64,000 bases of DNA from NCBI GenBank assembly GCA_021772615.1, contig JAJFLQ010000040.1, positions 62,001 to 126,000 of the forward strand, read 5' to 3'. The DNA is from Verrucomicrobiota bacterium (GTDB lineage: Bacteria; Verrucomicrobiota; Lentisphaeria; JABSQK01; JAJFLO01). Every line of letters begins with the position of its first letter. The stretch's first letter is position 1. Positions 42,959 through 53,128 of this stretch are shown piece by piece. Below the pieces are notes generated by a model that searched no databases, was not told the origin of the DNA, and saw only the letters and a program-made list of their open reading frames with translations. The position numbers and the translations under genes are program-made.

Positions 42959-45127
42959 TCAATCCCGCTCCGTGATGACGTGAACAATCTGCTTTCGGCG
43001 CCAATATGCGTATGTAGAGAGTGTCGTGACAACAGCAATCGCCGAGATTACTTTTCCGATGCGATAGCTGCGCGGTTCGAAGCGAAATGTCACGAGGTGT
43101 TCGCCGGGCTCAACGACGCAGCCGATGAACTCACCGTAGACGCGAACGATGTGGCCCGGTTTGCCGTCAACGTACACCCGCCATCCCGATTCACAGCGTT
43201 CGGTGACGCACAAGAGTTGTGTGGATCCGATCGTACATTGGACGTGGATGTCGCCCGGCCGATCTCGGATCACGGTAGCTGCGCCTCGATTGGCTTTTCC
43301 GATTGGCTTCAGCCTGGATTCGACCACCGCTGTATGACGGATATCGAGACTATCCGGTAACGGTACGGCAGGATTCGCAAGGACAATGGTCGTGTACAGC
43401 GATGCGCGCGGGAGTCGGCGCAATCTGGCCAATGTGGCGGTATCCGCGTCGCGACGCGGGTAGAGTCCGGCATAGCCGAAGGTCAGTTTTCGGCCGTAGA
43501 GGGTGAGTTCATTTTCCCAGCTGTAGAGTGCGTCGTTTGTCGAACCGCCGACGGGATAATGCAGCACATCGGTCAGGCGTACCGGCACCTGGTTGAAGAT
43601 GTGTGTCAAGCCGTAACTTGCAATGTCGATCGCAGCCACAATCAGCAGAATTGTCAATGCCCTACGTGAGCCGGCCCCAACGAATCCTGCGGAGATCGCG
43701 AGTATGACAAACAGCAATAGTCCGCCAGCGGCAAGCGGCCAGGAATCCGTGAACAACACGGCGGACAGTTGCCCATCTACGGCGGCCGTGTGGCCGGCCC
43801 AGAATAATATTGTTAAGGCTGTTACGGCAGGAATAAGGCATACAATGAGAATTTGCCTCGGGCGTGTGTCCCGAGTCCTTGCGATAGCACACAGGTCGGC
43901 AATGAATAGCGCGTTTAGTACCGCGAAGGCGAAATGGCATAATACGATGTGGCGGACCGGCATACGGAACACGGACATCAACGGTAGCTGCAACAACAGC
44001 TTGTGCAGGAAACCGTAATGTCCGAGCGCAAGGATTGTTGTGATAACCGCTGTGGCTGCCGCTGCCAGCGCCAGCCTTCGGTGTGCTCCGAGGTGATTAC
44101 GTCGCAGGAGAATCCAGATGAATGCCAGGGTGGAAATGCTGCCGCTGTAGATCCCAAATTCATGGGTTGTGAGCCCGACCTGGCGATCGTCGAATAGGTA
44201 CGGAGACCAGAATTGGAGCAGGTTCAGCGGATGCAGCGACCCCGTCTCTGCAAAAGCCAGAGCTTCCGCATCGCCATGGATGAGCGCCTGCCGCGTCGAG
44301 CGCTGTAGCATGTCCAGAGTTGGGAGCAATTGTATCGCACCGGCTGCGACGCCCATGCATTTCGCGGATAAGAGGGCAAGGCCTGCGTTAATTGCCGTGC
44401 AAGGCGGTCCGGCGCATTCCGGCGCGTTCACAATAGTGGCCTTCCCGGAGATCATTATCGCTCCGACAGCATAAGCCATTTCGGCCAATCCGCACAGATA
44501 AACCCCCTGCGGATGTCCCAGCAGTACCTGCGATGCCGTGAGCAGCGCCAGGGCCAACCACGCCGGCGGGCGGGAGCGCCTATCTCGCACGATTGTGTCA
44601 ATCGCGAGGAGCAGCCAGGGAAGATGGGCAACAACCGCCACCATATTCATGTGAGCGAAATGCAGCATGTTGAAGCCGCTGAATGTAAAGGTAAACGCGC
44701 CGAATGAGGCCGGGCCGAATGGAATTCTCCATCGTCGCAGCAACAACAGCGTTCCGCCAAAAATTGCCGGATAGCTCAGGAGCAATTCGATATTCACGGC
44801 GGTTGTGAAGGGAAAGACCCGGTACAGCAATACATGAACCGGGTGCGTCATGCCGACTTGCCCCTCCCCGTGAAGGTAGTAACCGTGGAATATCCTGGGA
44901 CACCACGTAAATGTGTCGCCGTTTTCAAGGCAGTTCGCGTAGAACCAGCGAAACGGTATATGCTGCATTCTGAGATCATCGAAATAATACACAAATCCGA
45001 ATACAGCCGGAAAGATGATGATGCTGAAGACAACCAAGGCAGCGGTCAACGAAACTCGCGCAGCTATACGATCGAACGGTGCCGGAGCGGACGATGTGTG
45101 CCCGTTTGCAGACCATATGTTATTCAT
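42959..45127 (-). CDS. YfhO-like large membrane protein
   Basis: 722 residues from ATG 45127 (a TTG at 45160 is possible). About twelve membrane helices are followed by a C-terminal soluble part ending in GWRVYVDGKPGHIVRVYGEFIGCVVEPGEHLVTFRFEP, as in YfhO proteins. An early DDLRMQHIPF and ENGDTFTWCPRIFHGYYLHGEGQ fit the GT-C-like acidic loop. YfhO of Bacillus acts in lipoteichoic-acid glycosylation, so a role in glycosylating a surface polymer is likely. A weak promoter lies at 45181-45210. Downstream are the flippase-like and GT2 genes, in operon spacing (99 bp). Confidence 0.82.
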   Translation of the reverse strand: MNNIWSANGHTSSAPAPFDRIAARVSLTAALVVFSIIIFPAVFGFVYYFDDLRMQHIPFRWFYANCLENGDTFTWCPRIFHGYYLHGEGQVGMTHPVHVLLYRVFPFTTAVNIELLLSYPAIFGGTLLLLRRWRIPFGPASFGAFTFTFSGFNMLHFAHMNMVAVVAHLPWLLLAIDTIVRDRRSRPPAWLALALLTASQVLLGHPQGVYLCGLAEMAYAVGAIMISGKATIVNAPECAGPPCTAINAGLALLSAKCMGVAAGAIQLLPTLDMLQRSTRQALIHGDAEALAFAETGSLHPLNLLQFWSPYLFDDRQVGLTTHEFGIYSGSISTLAFIWILLRRNHLGAHRRLALAAAATAVITTILALGHYGFLHKLLLQLPLMSVFRMPVRHIVLCHFAFAVLNALFIADLCAIARTRDTRPRQILIVCLIPAVTALTILFWAGHTAAVDGQLSAVLFTDSWPLAAGGLLLFVILAISAGFVGAGSRRALTILLIVAAIDIASYGLTHIFNQVPVRLTDVLHYPVGGSTNDALYSWENELTLYGRKLTFGYAGLYPRRDADTATLARLRRLPRASLYTTIVLANPAVPLPDSLDIRHTAVVESRLKPIGKANRGAATVIRDRPGDIHVQCTIGSTQLLCVTERCESGWRVYVDGKPGHIVRVYGEFIGCVVEPGEHLVTFRFEPRSYRIGKVISAIAVVTTLSTYAYWRRKQIVHVITERD

Positions 45128-45180
45128 CGGCAGACGTATCCGTCCTAGGGCGGGTAGCAATTGATTTCAGGGGGACGCGA

Positions 45181-45210
45181 CATATATTGGACCTTGGTAT
45201 GGTGTGTCAG
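45181..45210 (-). promoter_or_regulatory. Candidate promoter of the YfhO-to-GT operon
   Basis: On the minus strand, CTGACA (45205-45210) and TATATG (45181-45186) are 18 bp apart, about 55 bp before the YfhO ATG. The -10 box is weak. Confidence 0.36.
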
Positions 45211-45369
45211 GGGCGTGGGGCACGGCACTGTGACAAGGTACATTGCGGTTGGTGAAACGAACACTGGCGTGCCTTTGTGACGGCGTGATCCGATGTGCGC
45301 TACAGGTTTCCAACGTCGGACGGCAGCATTGCATGGCCGACTCAGATTGTTCATATTCGTGAGGCATAC

Positions 45370-48300
45370 ATGATTACACGCACCAAGAAAATACTTCAGA
45401 TCGCCGTGGTCTCCAGTGTAATTCTGTTGTTCGTGGTGATTGCGGCCTATCTCATCTTGACCTCGAATGTATTCATTCGAAGCATTGTCGTTCCTCGCGT
45501 CGCCGAGCGGATTGGCGCACCGATCTCGGTCGCTGAAGTTAGTTTCAGCCCATTCCGCAAATTGGTTCTTCGTGATCTCGTTGTCGGCGACCCGGCGCGA
45601 CCGCTCATACGGGCCAAGCGTGTTCGGCTCCGGCACAGCGCGTTCGCTATCGCAAAGGGGACGTACAGGTTCCATCACGTTCAGATCGCGGACGCAGACA
45701 TCTACCTTGCGAAAGACCAGGACGGCAAGCTGAATATTCCCGAAATGCTATTCAATGGAGACGGCGCGGTTCCGGCCGTACCCGAATCTGCCGGGCGTTC
45801 TGCTACGATTCGTATCGGCGAGATCGAGATCACCAATGTATCTGTGACCTACGAATGGATGAGCGCGCCCGACAGCCAGCCCGAATACGTCACCGTACGT
45901 GGCCTTAACGCGACCGGTGGAAAAATTGAGCCCGACTCGCAGTTCGAGTTATCCATAGAAGGCGCAATGAGTTATGATAATAATGGTGGAGACACTGTCG
46001 TGATGAGCGATGGCGATTTTACGCTCAACGGCTTCCTCGGAGCAGAAATGTTGCCGGAGTTGCTGCTTATTAAGGGACAATTTGCGAATGTCGAAACGAC
46101 GATGTCTGGAAGAATTCTGGCCGATCGCGTGGTGTCATTGGATGGAAAGCTGAAGAAAGATAAGGGTAAATACGTCATCGACAAGTGTAATGTTTCCGAG
46201 AGCTTTCGGAATTACAAGGAATGGGGGGTGGACGTATCCGGCATTGTCGATCCATCATCGCTCGATGCAAGTATTCGATTGACCGCATCGATAAGACACA
46301 GTGAGCCGTTGAATTATCTGGGCGCCGGCATCGGTGATATTGATTTCGGCGACACCAATCTTGACTACACAGGAAAAATTGAGATCTCTGAACGAGGACA
46401 ATCCGTTGCTGTCGACGGTACGCTGGGGCTTAAAGCGTTCTCGCTGGTATCGGATCAATTGCCGGCGTCACAACTTAAACCGGTTGATCTGACGTTCAGC
46501 CACCACATCAAATCGACGAATGGCGGAGAGGACGTCACTGTCAGCGGGTTGTCACTCGCGATACGCAAAGATGATACGGACATGCTCGACATCTTTCTCA
46601 GCAAATCCGTCACCTTCGCCTTCGGAGAAAATGGCGCGGCAACAACGGATGAACCGGCAGTATTGAAAATTGCCTCATACGGATTGCAACTGGATATGAT
46701 AAGCGGTCTGGTGCCGCCGGATCTGGGAATCGACATTCGCAAAGGGAAATTGCTGGCCGATATCGACATGAAAATCCACGGCAACGGTGCGAAAATAGAA
46801 GCGACCGGATTATACGATCTCGATAATATTCAGGTGCGGATGCTTGAATCGGATACGTATCGACCGGCCAAGCTCAAGCAGGAATTTCAATTGACATGCG
46901 AGTCACTGAATCATCTGCAGTTGTCCGGTAAGACGACGTTGTGGGCGGCGAATAAAGGGGTAGCGATGACCGCCGATATGTCCGGCACGTTTGATTTCGA
47001 CGACAAGAAAGGAAAGCTCCTTCTGCGCGACCTCGAATTGCAACCTTCCATTGCAACGCTTCTGCCCGACCGGTTAGTGGAACTGGTTAAGCTCGGCAAC
47101 ATCAACGGAACTGGGGAGTTTGCCTGTGTGGTCGATGACCCGGAAACGGCACGGTTCCAGGGCGAACTGGCGTTAGCCAATCTGGAATTGACGGCCGACG
47201 GCTTCCCAGACCTGCCGAGCGTCTCACCTGTGATTTCGTTTGATGTTCGGACGGACGCTGCCGATACGATTACTCTCGACACATTCAGCGCCACCGTGAC
47301 GAGCAAGGGTAAGAACCTTATTGATATCACTGTAAACGGACCTCTCCGCGTCGATCCTATCGATGCGAATTTGAATCTTGAGGTCCGCGCGTATCCGATG
47401 CTGTCAAGATTTTTGCCGGATGAGATTGTCAAACAGGCGCAATTCCGTAACCTTAATTTCAGGACGCGGTTTAATAGTCGTATTCATGATCCCGATTCCA
47501 TCCATTTGCAGGGCCGGATTGAGGCGACGGATGTCGCGTTGACTGTCGCCGGTTATGATGAGTTGCCGCCGCTCTCGCCTGTCGCCGAGTTCGATCTGCG
47601 GGTTGACAGCAATAACACCATGGCAATATCCCACATTGATCTGACATTATCCGAACGTGATACGTCGATTGCGGAAATCCAGATGTCCGGTTTGTTGGGT
47701 ACAGCGGCTAGGTCCGGCGATCTATCACTGAAAATTCCGTTGATCAGCGGGCGTATGACCGACATTGCGAATCGATTCATTGCCGATGCCGATATAAGCG
47801 ATGCCGATATTACCTACGACGGCAATATCAGCTTCGACGTGGAAAAAGCGGTCTATCATGTCGATGGTGTTTTGGGCCTCAAGGATTTTTCATTTCATTC
47901 CGACGCCTGGAACGTTGAACTCACCGAAGCGGTCGATGTGCGCAGTACATTCGATCTTCGCTATGATGCCTCGCAGATGCTCGAATTACAGGAATGCGAT
48001 GTCTCCGTTCGTTCCGGCGATGAAATCGCGATCGCGTTGTCGCTTGTCGGGAATCTGGATACGGCGTTGTCCGGCCGGAATTCGAAATTGGCGGCATTGT
48101 TGAAGTCGCCCGTCGATATGGAACGGTTGCCCAGCCTGCTCCGACACTTCGATGGCGGCGAGGAAGCTGAGATCGTCACGGACCCCAAGTTACTGCACAA
48201 GCGGCCGGAAGACGCACCAAAGCTCGTGTTGGAGCTGTCGGTATCGGCGCCGGCGATATTCTATGATGATTTCACGATCAAGGAGTTTAACGGTCAATTC

Positions 48301-49266
48301 GATATCGCGTTAGACCAGGTGTCGGCAACATCCTGTTCGTTTTTTCTTAACGGCGGTGAATCGCTTGTCAGCGGTGTTGTCGGATTGACCGATGATTTTA
48401 GTATCGGTGATTATCGGGTCATTGCCGGCGTGAAAGGTATCGGCCTGGGACCGATGTTTCGGCGCATCAGTCCGTTGGTGGACGAGATGCTCACCGGTAA
48501 GCTCATGAAGATGACGGCAGAATTCAGTGGCTCGGGTACGGAATTCAGTCAGATACGAGACAGTCTTAACGGTGACTTGCGACTTGACCTGGATAACCTC
48601 AAGGTAAATGACGTCCGCAACGAGCTGGTTGTGTTATTGAGTTATCTTGGCGTGGCGCCAGACGATTTTACCTTTGAAGACGGTGTCGTAAAGGTAAATG
48701 TGGAAAACGGGATAATTTACGTCTCGGATGCGATACTGAGTAATCCGGAGTTACGCCTCAAGGCGAGGGGGCAGGTCGAATTTGGAGGCAAATGGAATCC
48801 CAATATGGATGTTGTACCGGGATTCGCGGGGAAACTTGCAGAAAAGGTAGAGAAAAAAGGCGGGGCGTTGACGGATTCCCGTGACGGCTACCTGGAGATG
48901 GCGGCGGTTCGGCTGGAGGGCCGCACAATGGAGTATCTCGTGGGCACATTCATGCCCGACCTCCTGTTCCGGGCCGGTGTGATAAGCTCGCGCGATAAGG
49001 CAATCGCCAACGCGGTCGGGAGGATTCTCGGCAACGACGACAATCCGGAAAGCGGCGGCGACGATTTCAAGCAGGCGGTGCTGGACGCGGTAGACGATTA
49101 CACGCGCAAGTCGAAGAATGAACTGAAAACGAAAGATGCCCGCAATGTCGAAACAGGCCTGAAAATTCTGAAGGGATTACTTGATTCCGATCAGACTACA
49201 GAAGACACTCCGAACGGCACAAATAACCCCGACCCATCTCCCGAATCTGTTCCCGAAGACGACTGA
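45370..49266 (+). CDS. AsmA-family giant envelope protein
   Basis: 1298 residues from ATG 45370, with GAGG at 45361-45364. One membrane helix near the N-terminus (about 10-32) anchors it. The rest is a long beta-rich periplasmic body of the AsmA/TamB type, which is thought to bridge the envelope and carry lipids. IRSIVVPRVAERIGAPISVAEVSFSPFRKL is the family N-terminus, and LNGDLRLDLDNLKVND is the AsmA C-terminal domain. Two pairs of internal repeats are visible (see findings). The C-tail is acidic and low-complexity. It is divergent from the YfhO gene and stands alone on the plus strand. An earlier in-frame ATG at 45295 lacks a ribosome site. Confidence 0.88.
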   Translation: MITRTKKILQIAVVSSVILLFVVIAAYLILTSNVFIRSIVVPRVAERIGAPISVAEVSFSPFRKLVLRDLVVGDPARPLIRAKRVRLRHSAFAIAKGTYRFHHVQIADADIYLAKDQDGKLNIPEMLFNGDGAVPAVPESAGRSATIRIGEIEITNVSVTYEWMSAPDSQPEYVTVRGLNATGGKIEPDSQFELSIEGAMSYDNNGGDTVVMSDGDFTLNGFLGAEMLPELLLIKGQFANVETTMSGRILADRVVSLDGKLKKDKGKYVIDKCNVSESFRNYKEWGVDVSGIVDPSSLDASIRLTASIRHSEPLNYLGAGIGDIDFGDTNLDYTGKIEISERGQSVAVDGTLGLKAFSLVSDQLPASQLKPVDLTFSHHIKSTNGGEDVTVSGLSLAIRKDDTDMLDIFLSKSVTFAFGENGAATTDEPAVLKIASYGLQLDMISGLVPPDLGIDIRKGKLLADIDMKIHGNGAKIEATGLYDLDNIQVRMLESDTYRPAKLKQEFQLTCESLNHLQLSGKTTLWAANKGVAMTADMSGTFDFDDKKGKLLLRDLELQPSIATLLPDRLVELVKLGNINGTGEFACVVDDPETARFQGELALANLELTADGFPDLPSVSPVISFDVRTDAADTITLDTFSATVTSKGKNLIDITVNGPLRVDPIDANLNLEVRAYPMLSRFLPDEIVKQAQFRNLNFRTRFNSRIHDPDSIHLQGRIEATDVALTVAGYDELPPLSPVAEFDLRVDSNNTMAISHIDLTLSERDTSIAEIQMSGLLGTAARSGDLSLKIPLISGRMTDIANRFIADADISDADITYDGNISFDVEKAVYHVDGVLGLKDFSFHSDAWNVELTEAVDVRSTFDLRYDASQMLELQECDVSVRSGDEIAIALSLVGNLDTALSGRNSKLAALLKSPVDMERLPSLLRHFDGGEEAEIVTDPKLLHKRPEDAPKLVLELSVSAPAIFYDDFTIKEFNGQFDIALDQVSATSCSFFLNGGESLVSGVVGLTDDFSIGDYRVIAGVKGIGLGPMFRRISPLVDEMLTGKLMKMTAEFSGSGTEFSQIRDSLNGDLRLDLDNLKVNDVRNELVVLLSYLGVAPDDFTFEDGVVKVNVENGIIYVSDAILSNPELRLKARGQVEFGGKWNPNMDVVPGFAGKLAEKVEKKGGALTDSRDGYLEMAAVRLEGRTMEYLVGTFMPDLLFRAGVISSRDKAIANAVGRILGNDDNPESGGDDFKQAVLDAVDDYTRKSKNELKTKDARNVETGLKILKGLLDSDQTTEDTPNGTNNPDPSPESVPEDD

Positions 49267-49424
49267 GTTTGGCGTTTTCGGAGTACAGGCGTCGGCCTGC
49301 CAACCACAGTCATCGTGAGTCGCGCGAGAACTTCGAGTATGCCACCACGGCAAGTACCCTTATTTCAACGATACTGGTTCCGTGGAATAGAGTCCGGTCG
49401 CTGAACACACGGGATCAGGGGTGT

Positions 49425-50480
49425 TCAATCGCTCCCTGTGTCGGTCGTATTGCCCTTTAATCGACTTTTGATATGGTGCACCCATTCCGAATAGATACGG
49501 CCGGATGTTCGCGGCTGAAGACCTTGCTGATACGTTGCGGGCGGCAGCAGATGTTTCGCCCGTAGAAATTCCGCGACGTGTCGTCGAATTTGCCACCAGC
49601 GCAGGTGATGACGGAGTAGCGGAAACACCCTTTGAGGAACCTGATACTTCGCCAAAATCGTTTCGAGTTTGACTGAGTCAAATGTGTATCCAAGGCGTTG
49701 CCCCGTTGCGATGACGTCCCTGTGGTGCTCGTAAGCTCGCCACGACGCGCCGAGGGGTGTTTCCTCGATAGTACGCTGCCAGGTCGCGTTTTTGGGAGAT
49801 TCAGCACGATTTAGAGGCAGACCCGGACGTTCCAGACCCATCAAATCAAAAATTCGCATCACCGCGTTATCGTCTTTGAACAAGGTATCTGCCGATAATT
49901 CAAGATAGGGTATATCACAGAATGTACGATGGCATTCCGCCGCATATGACGTGACTTCGAGCCAGTGATACAACATGCGTTCGAAAATTGATGTTTTTTC
50001 CCATCTTTCACAGTAATGTTGAAAAACCGTATTTGGATCGAATGGCGTCAGAATCTTTCCCCAAGGCTCTTCGTCGTATGGCGGAATGTTGCGCCAATTG
50101 TGCTGCTCGGTGTGTACGTATAGTGCAGCCGTGTTGATGACCGGATGCCGGTGTAAGTGCAGGATTCTTAATCTGTCTCCAAAGATCGATGCAAGAATCG
50201 GCGCGAGATGCGACAATGTATTGCCGAATATCATCACAGGCTTTGTTTCCGCTGACCGCTGTACTCCGGTCACGAAGTCTGAAATAACAGGATCCTGCAG
50301 TGCGCGCTCTTGTGATTCCGGATCGAAGCAACGAAAAAAATGACGAAATTTCGCTGCTCGTGAGCCTATCGGTTCGTGCTCGATTCGTGCTTTATCGCTG
50401 AAGTAAATTTTGGCCAAATGGAAACAAAATGACGTGCCTGACCGGGGCATTGCGATAGTGAGTAGTACTGGATGCGTCAT
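49425..50480 (-). CDS. Sulfotransferase family protein
   Basis: 351 residues. TIAMPRSGTSFCFHLAKI at residues 8-25 is the PAPS-binding loop (P-x-S-G-T-[ST]) of sulfotransferases. LRILHLHRHPVINTAALYVH (about 122) is the second motif, which holds the 3'-phosphate, and ECHRTFCDIPYLELSADTL fits the central fold. It probably sulfates a sugar of the surface glycan. It is the last gene of the minus-strand polysaccharide locus, 149 bp after a GT4. The C-terminus (about 60 residues, basic) is not recognised. Confidence 0.85.
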   Translation of the reverse strand: MTHPVLLTIAMPRSGTSFCFHLAKIYFSDKARIEHEPIGSRAAKFRHFFRCFDPESQERALQDPVISDFVTGVQRSAETKPVMIFGNTLSHLAPILASIFGDRLRILHLHRHPVINTAALYVHTEQHNWRNIPPYDEEPWGKILTPFDPNTVFQHYCERWEKTSIFERMLYHWLEVTSYAAECHRTFCDIPYLELSADTLFKDDNAVMRIFDLMGLERPGLPLNRAESPKNATWQRTIEETPLGASWRAYEHHRDVIATGQRLGYTFDSVKLETILAKYQVPQRVFPLLRHHLRWWQIRRHVAEFLRAKHLLPPATYQQGLQPRTSGRIYSEWVHHIKSRLKGNTTDTGSD

Positions 50481-50629
50481 AAGTAGTTGCTTCTAATCAT
50501 CGGATTTGCGTTGATTTTCAATTCCGAGTTCGAGTCTCGGTCTCGCCTGCATGGTATTGCGGAGACCGTGTCGTCCGGCGAATATTCAGAATGGGGTCGC
50601 AAGGAATTTGTAATTATGGCGGCGCAACC

Positions 50630-51922
50630 CTACTGCGACCGGAGCCCATTGTATGAGTGCGGCCACTCACCACCCGGGTCCGTATGGTCATATGTCATTT
50701 TCGACATTCGGCGGATCAGCGCGACGGCTTTTCGCGAGCCGACAATACGATTCAGTCGACCGGATGACCGCGGTAATCGGGACGGGATCGGTTCTATCCG
50801 TGGTTTAACGCGCGATAAATCAGCCAGGGCATTATTCCACGCCTTGCAGAAATTTTCCTCCCTGTATGCTGCTTCTATCGCGGCCGCCCGCACTGAAAGC
50901 GTACCAAACTTGATCGTGCCGTCATATAAACGTTTGATGCACTGTCCGGCGCCCGACATGTCGCCGACGGGAAACACCAGACAATTGACATTGTCAACCA
51001 GCACACCTTCCTCTGGACGACCGCGGAAATTCGAAACCACGGGAACAATACCGTGGCGCATAGCCTCCCATGCGACGATGGGACCGCCTTCCGCCGGCGA
51101 GAAGATGACGAGTGCGTGGAGATTGGGGTAAACGTCGGTATAAAGTGTGTTTCTGGGAAGTTGTCCGAAAAACGATACGCGGCCGGACTTGGTGTGTTGC
51201 TGGAGTTGCGTGCGGAGCCAGCTCTCGTCTTCTCCGGTGCCGACTATGTGGAACTCCACATTCGGCAGCGAGGACGTCCGCTCGACGAGCGACACAATAT
51301 CCCGGATCCTTTTTTCCCGGTTATCCAGACGGCCGACGTAGCCGATTCGGAAAACACCTTGTCCCGTGACAAAGGGTTTTATCGTTCCATCCAATGGCGG
51401 CGGGACGCCGGTCGGAATATGCGTGACCGGTGTTCCTCCGCACGCTTCGGTCAGCGTCTGGGCGCCAATAGCGGACACACTCGTAGCCAGGTCTAACGCT
51501 CCGGCACAAGATTTAAGGTCGTTTACCACTCCAGGCATATGGCCATGCAGGCAGGTTACCAGCCGAATATCGGATCGCCTGGATCGCTTCCACTCCGCAG
51601 CCGCATACAGTGCGTCTGCCAGTTGGATCGGAAAAACGATATCCGGTGCGACAGACTCAAAACAGTGGAGCAGCGATTCGATACGTTGTTCGACATATCC
51701 GGTACGTCCGTCAAGCACGCGGTAATTCTTGAACGGATACTTTTTCCTGTATGTTGCAGGATCGTGGAATCGTGCGCCGCTCGCAAGCGCTACGATGCAC
51801 TCCCACCCGCGATCGCCAAGCACGTTTACAAGGCGCCACAACCACTCTTCTACGCCGCCGCCAGTATACGCGGTCTGCGTGCAGAAGAGTATGCGTCCCG
51901 GTGGTGAAGCCGCTTCCCTCAT
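50630..51922 (-). CDS. Glycosyltransferase family 4 protein
   Basis: 430 residues. TAYTGGGVEEWLWRLVNVLGDRG is the donor-side GGxE-type N-terminus. The C-terminal domain has FRIGYVGRLDNREKRIRDIVSL (about 190), FHIVGTGEDESWLR, and LVIFSPAEGGPIVAWEAMRHGIVPVV with the Glu pair of the EX7E motif (about 292-302). The C-terminal 80 residues are basic and polar. It is 21 bp downstream of murB and upstream of the sulfotransferase gene, in the same operon direction. Confidence 0.9.
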   Translation of the reverse strand: MREAASPPGRILFCTQTAYTGGGVEEWLWRLVNVLGDRGWECIVALASGARFHDPATYRKKYPFKNYRVLDGRTGYVEQRIESLLHCFESVAPDIVFPIQLADALYAAAEWKRSRRSDIRLVTCLHGHMPGVVNDLKSCAGALDLATSVSAIGAQTLTEACGGTPVTHIPTGVPPPLDGTIKPFVTGQGVFRIGYVGRLDNREKRIRDIVSLVERTSSLPNVEFHIVGTGEDESWLRTQLQQHTKSGRVSFFGQLPRNTLYTDVYPNLHALVIFSPAEGGPIVAWEAMRHGIVPVVSNFRGRPEEGVLVDNVNCLVFPVGDMSGAGQCIKRLYDGTIKFGTLSVRAAAIEAAYREENFCKAWNNALADLSRVKPRIEPIPSRLPRSSGRLNRIVGSRKAVALIRRMSKMTYDHTDPGGEWPHSYNGLRSQ

Positions 51923-51943
51923 CTCACACTGAACGCAATCATG

Positions 51944-53128
51944 TTAGCCGGTATCGTCGAGGCTCATCCAGTCGCGAAGTTCCCACTCTGGAAAGCCCAG
52001 AAATTGCGGCTCTGGATTTAGCACCACGCCGGTTTTTGCGAAAACGGTTGCACGAATCCTGCGCATCAGTGTAAGCACGTCCGCGGCTGTTGCGTTGCCG
52101 GATTCATTCATCAGAATCACGGAATTTCGTGAGTGTAACGTCGCGCCACCGACGCGAAGGCCTTTCAAACCGCAACCGTCTATGAGCAGCCCTGACGGAA
52201 TCTTTATGCCGTCGCTACCGACGTACCGGTGGGCCGGGTTCTTGAGCCTGTCAACCGTGTCGTCGAGCAGTGTGCCTTCCGCTCTGGCCAGCAGACTCGC
52301 ATGTGCTTCATCACTCAGCATCGTATTCTTAAAAAATGAACCGGCGTTGCCGTTCTGGCGATAATCGGGTAGCCTCCCGTCGGTACGAATGGAGATGATA
52401 CAATCCCGGATCTCGGCGATCTCCGGAGCTCGCGAATTCGGTGAACCCAGCCCGGCGGCGGCGAGTATCGATCCTATCACGCGTTTCGCCTGGTCCTTCC
52501 TGCCGCGACACGGGGGGTAAAAATGTTCTCGGACAATCTTGAAATCGAGGTTCGGCGACGATTTTTTCGACAATCGAAAAACGACATGAAGCACCACATA
52601 TCGGCCTCTTTCGCGACGATTGAAAAGACTCGATCGGTAGGCAAACTCGCATGCGGAATTTTCGAGCGATAAGGCCGTCGATGTGTGCCTGTCCCATACG
52701 TCGACACGCTCCAATACGTCTGACGCTTCCTGACCGTACGCACCGACATTCTGAAGCGGAACAGCCCCGACGGTTCCCGGAATGAACGACATGTTTTCCA
52801 GCCCCCACCAGTGATTCTTGACAGCCGTTTGTACGAAACCGTCGAAATCTTCACCGGCGGCGACTTTCACGACGACGTCGTCTCCCTTTTCCGCGATGAC
52901 GTCGTATCCTTTGGTTGCCATCCTGACAACAAGACCGTCGATACCGGAATCGCATACCAGTATGTTGCTGCCGCCGCCGAGTATGACAACCGGTATGTCT
53001 TTGGCTCGGGCAAAAGCGTATGCCTCCACAACATCCTCGTCGCTACTGGCTTCGACGAAATATGCCGCATCGCCGCCAATACCAAACGTCGAAAGCGCGG
53101 CTAACGGTATGTGCCGTTGGACCTGCAT
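51944..53128 (-). CDS. murB: UDP-N-acetylenolpyruvoylglucosamine reductase MurB
   Basis: 394 residues. MurB reduces UDP-GlcNAc-enolpyruvate to UDP-MurNAc with NADPH and FAD. Signatures are STFGIGGDAAYFVEAS (about 13), VILGGGSNILVCD (about 50), SFIPGTVGAVPLQNVGAYGQE (about 112-132), NAGSFFKNT with the catalytic Ser (about 265), and NPEPQFLG. It is the longer type of MurB. Its ATG overlaps the stop of the pyruvyltransferase gene in TAATG, so translation is coupled. A wall-synthesis gene inside a glycan operon is unusual (see findings). Confidence 0.94.
   Translation of the reverse strand: MQVQRHIPLAALSTFGIGGDAAYFVEASSDEDVVEAYAFARAKDIPVVILGGGSNILVCDSGIDGLVVRMATKGYDVIAEKGDDVVVKVAAGEDFDGFVQTAVKNHWWGLENMSFIPGTVGAVPLQNVGAYGQEASDVLERVDVWDRHTSTALSLENSACEFAYRSSLFNRRERGRYVVLHVVFRLSKKSSPNLDFKIVREHFYPPCRGRKDQAKRVIGSILAAAGLGSPNSRAPEIAEIRDCIISIRTDGRLPDYRQNGNAGSFFKNTMLSDEAHASLLARAEGTLLDDTVDRLKNPAHRYVGSDGIKIPSGLLIDGCGLKGLRVGGATLHSRNSVILMNESGNATAADVLTLMRRIRATVFAKTGVVLNPEPQFLGFPEWELRDWMSLDDTG

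Noticed and set aside
45329..45357. TTGCAT/CATATT promoter-like pair before the AsmA gene
   Set aside because: It would start transcription only about six bases before the ATG, removing the GAGG ribosome site.
45145..45678. 177-codon minus-strand frame across the AsmA gene start
   Set aside because: It overlaps the well-supported start of the AsmA gene and gives a low-complexity product without a domain.
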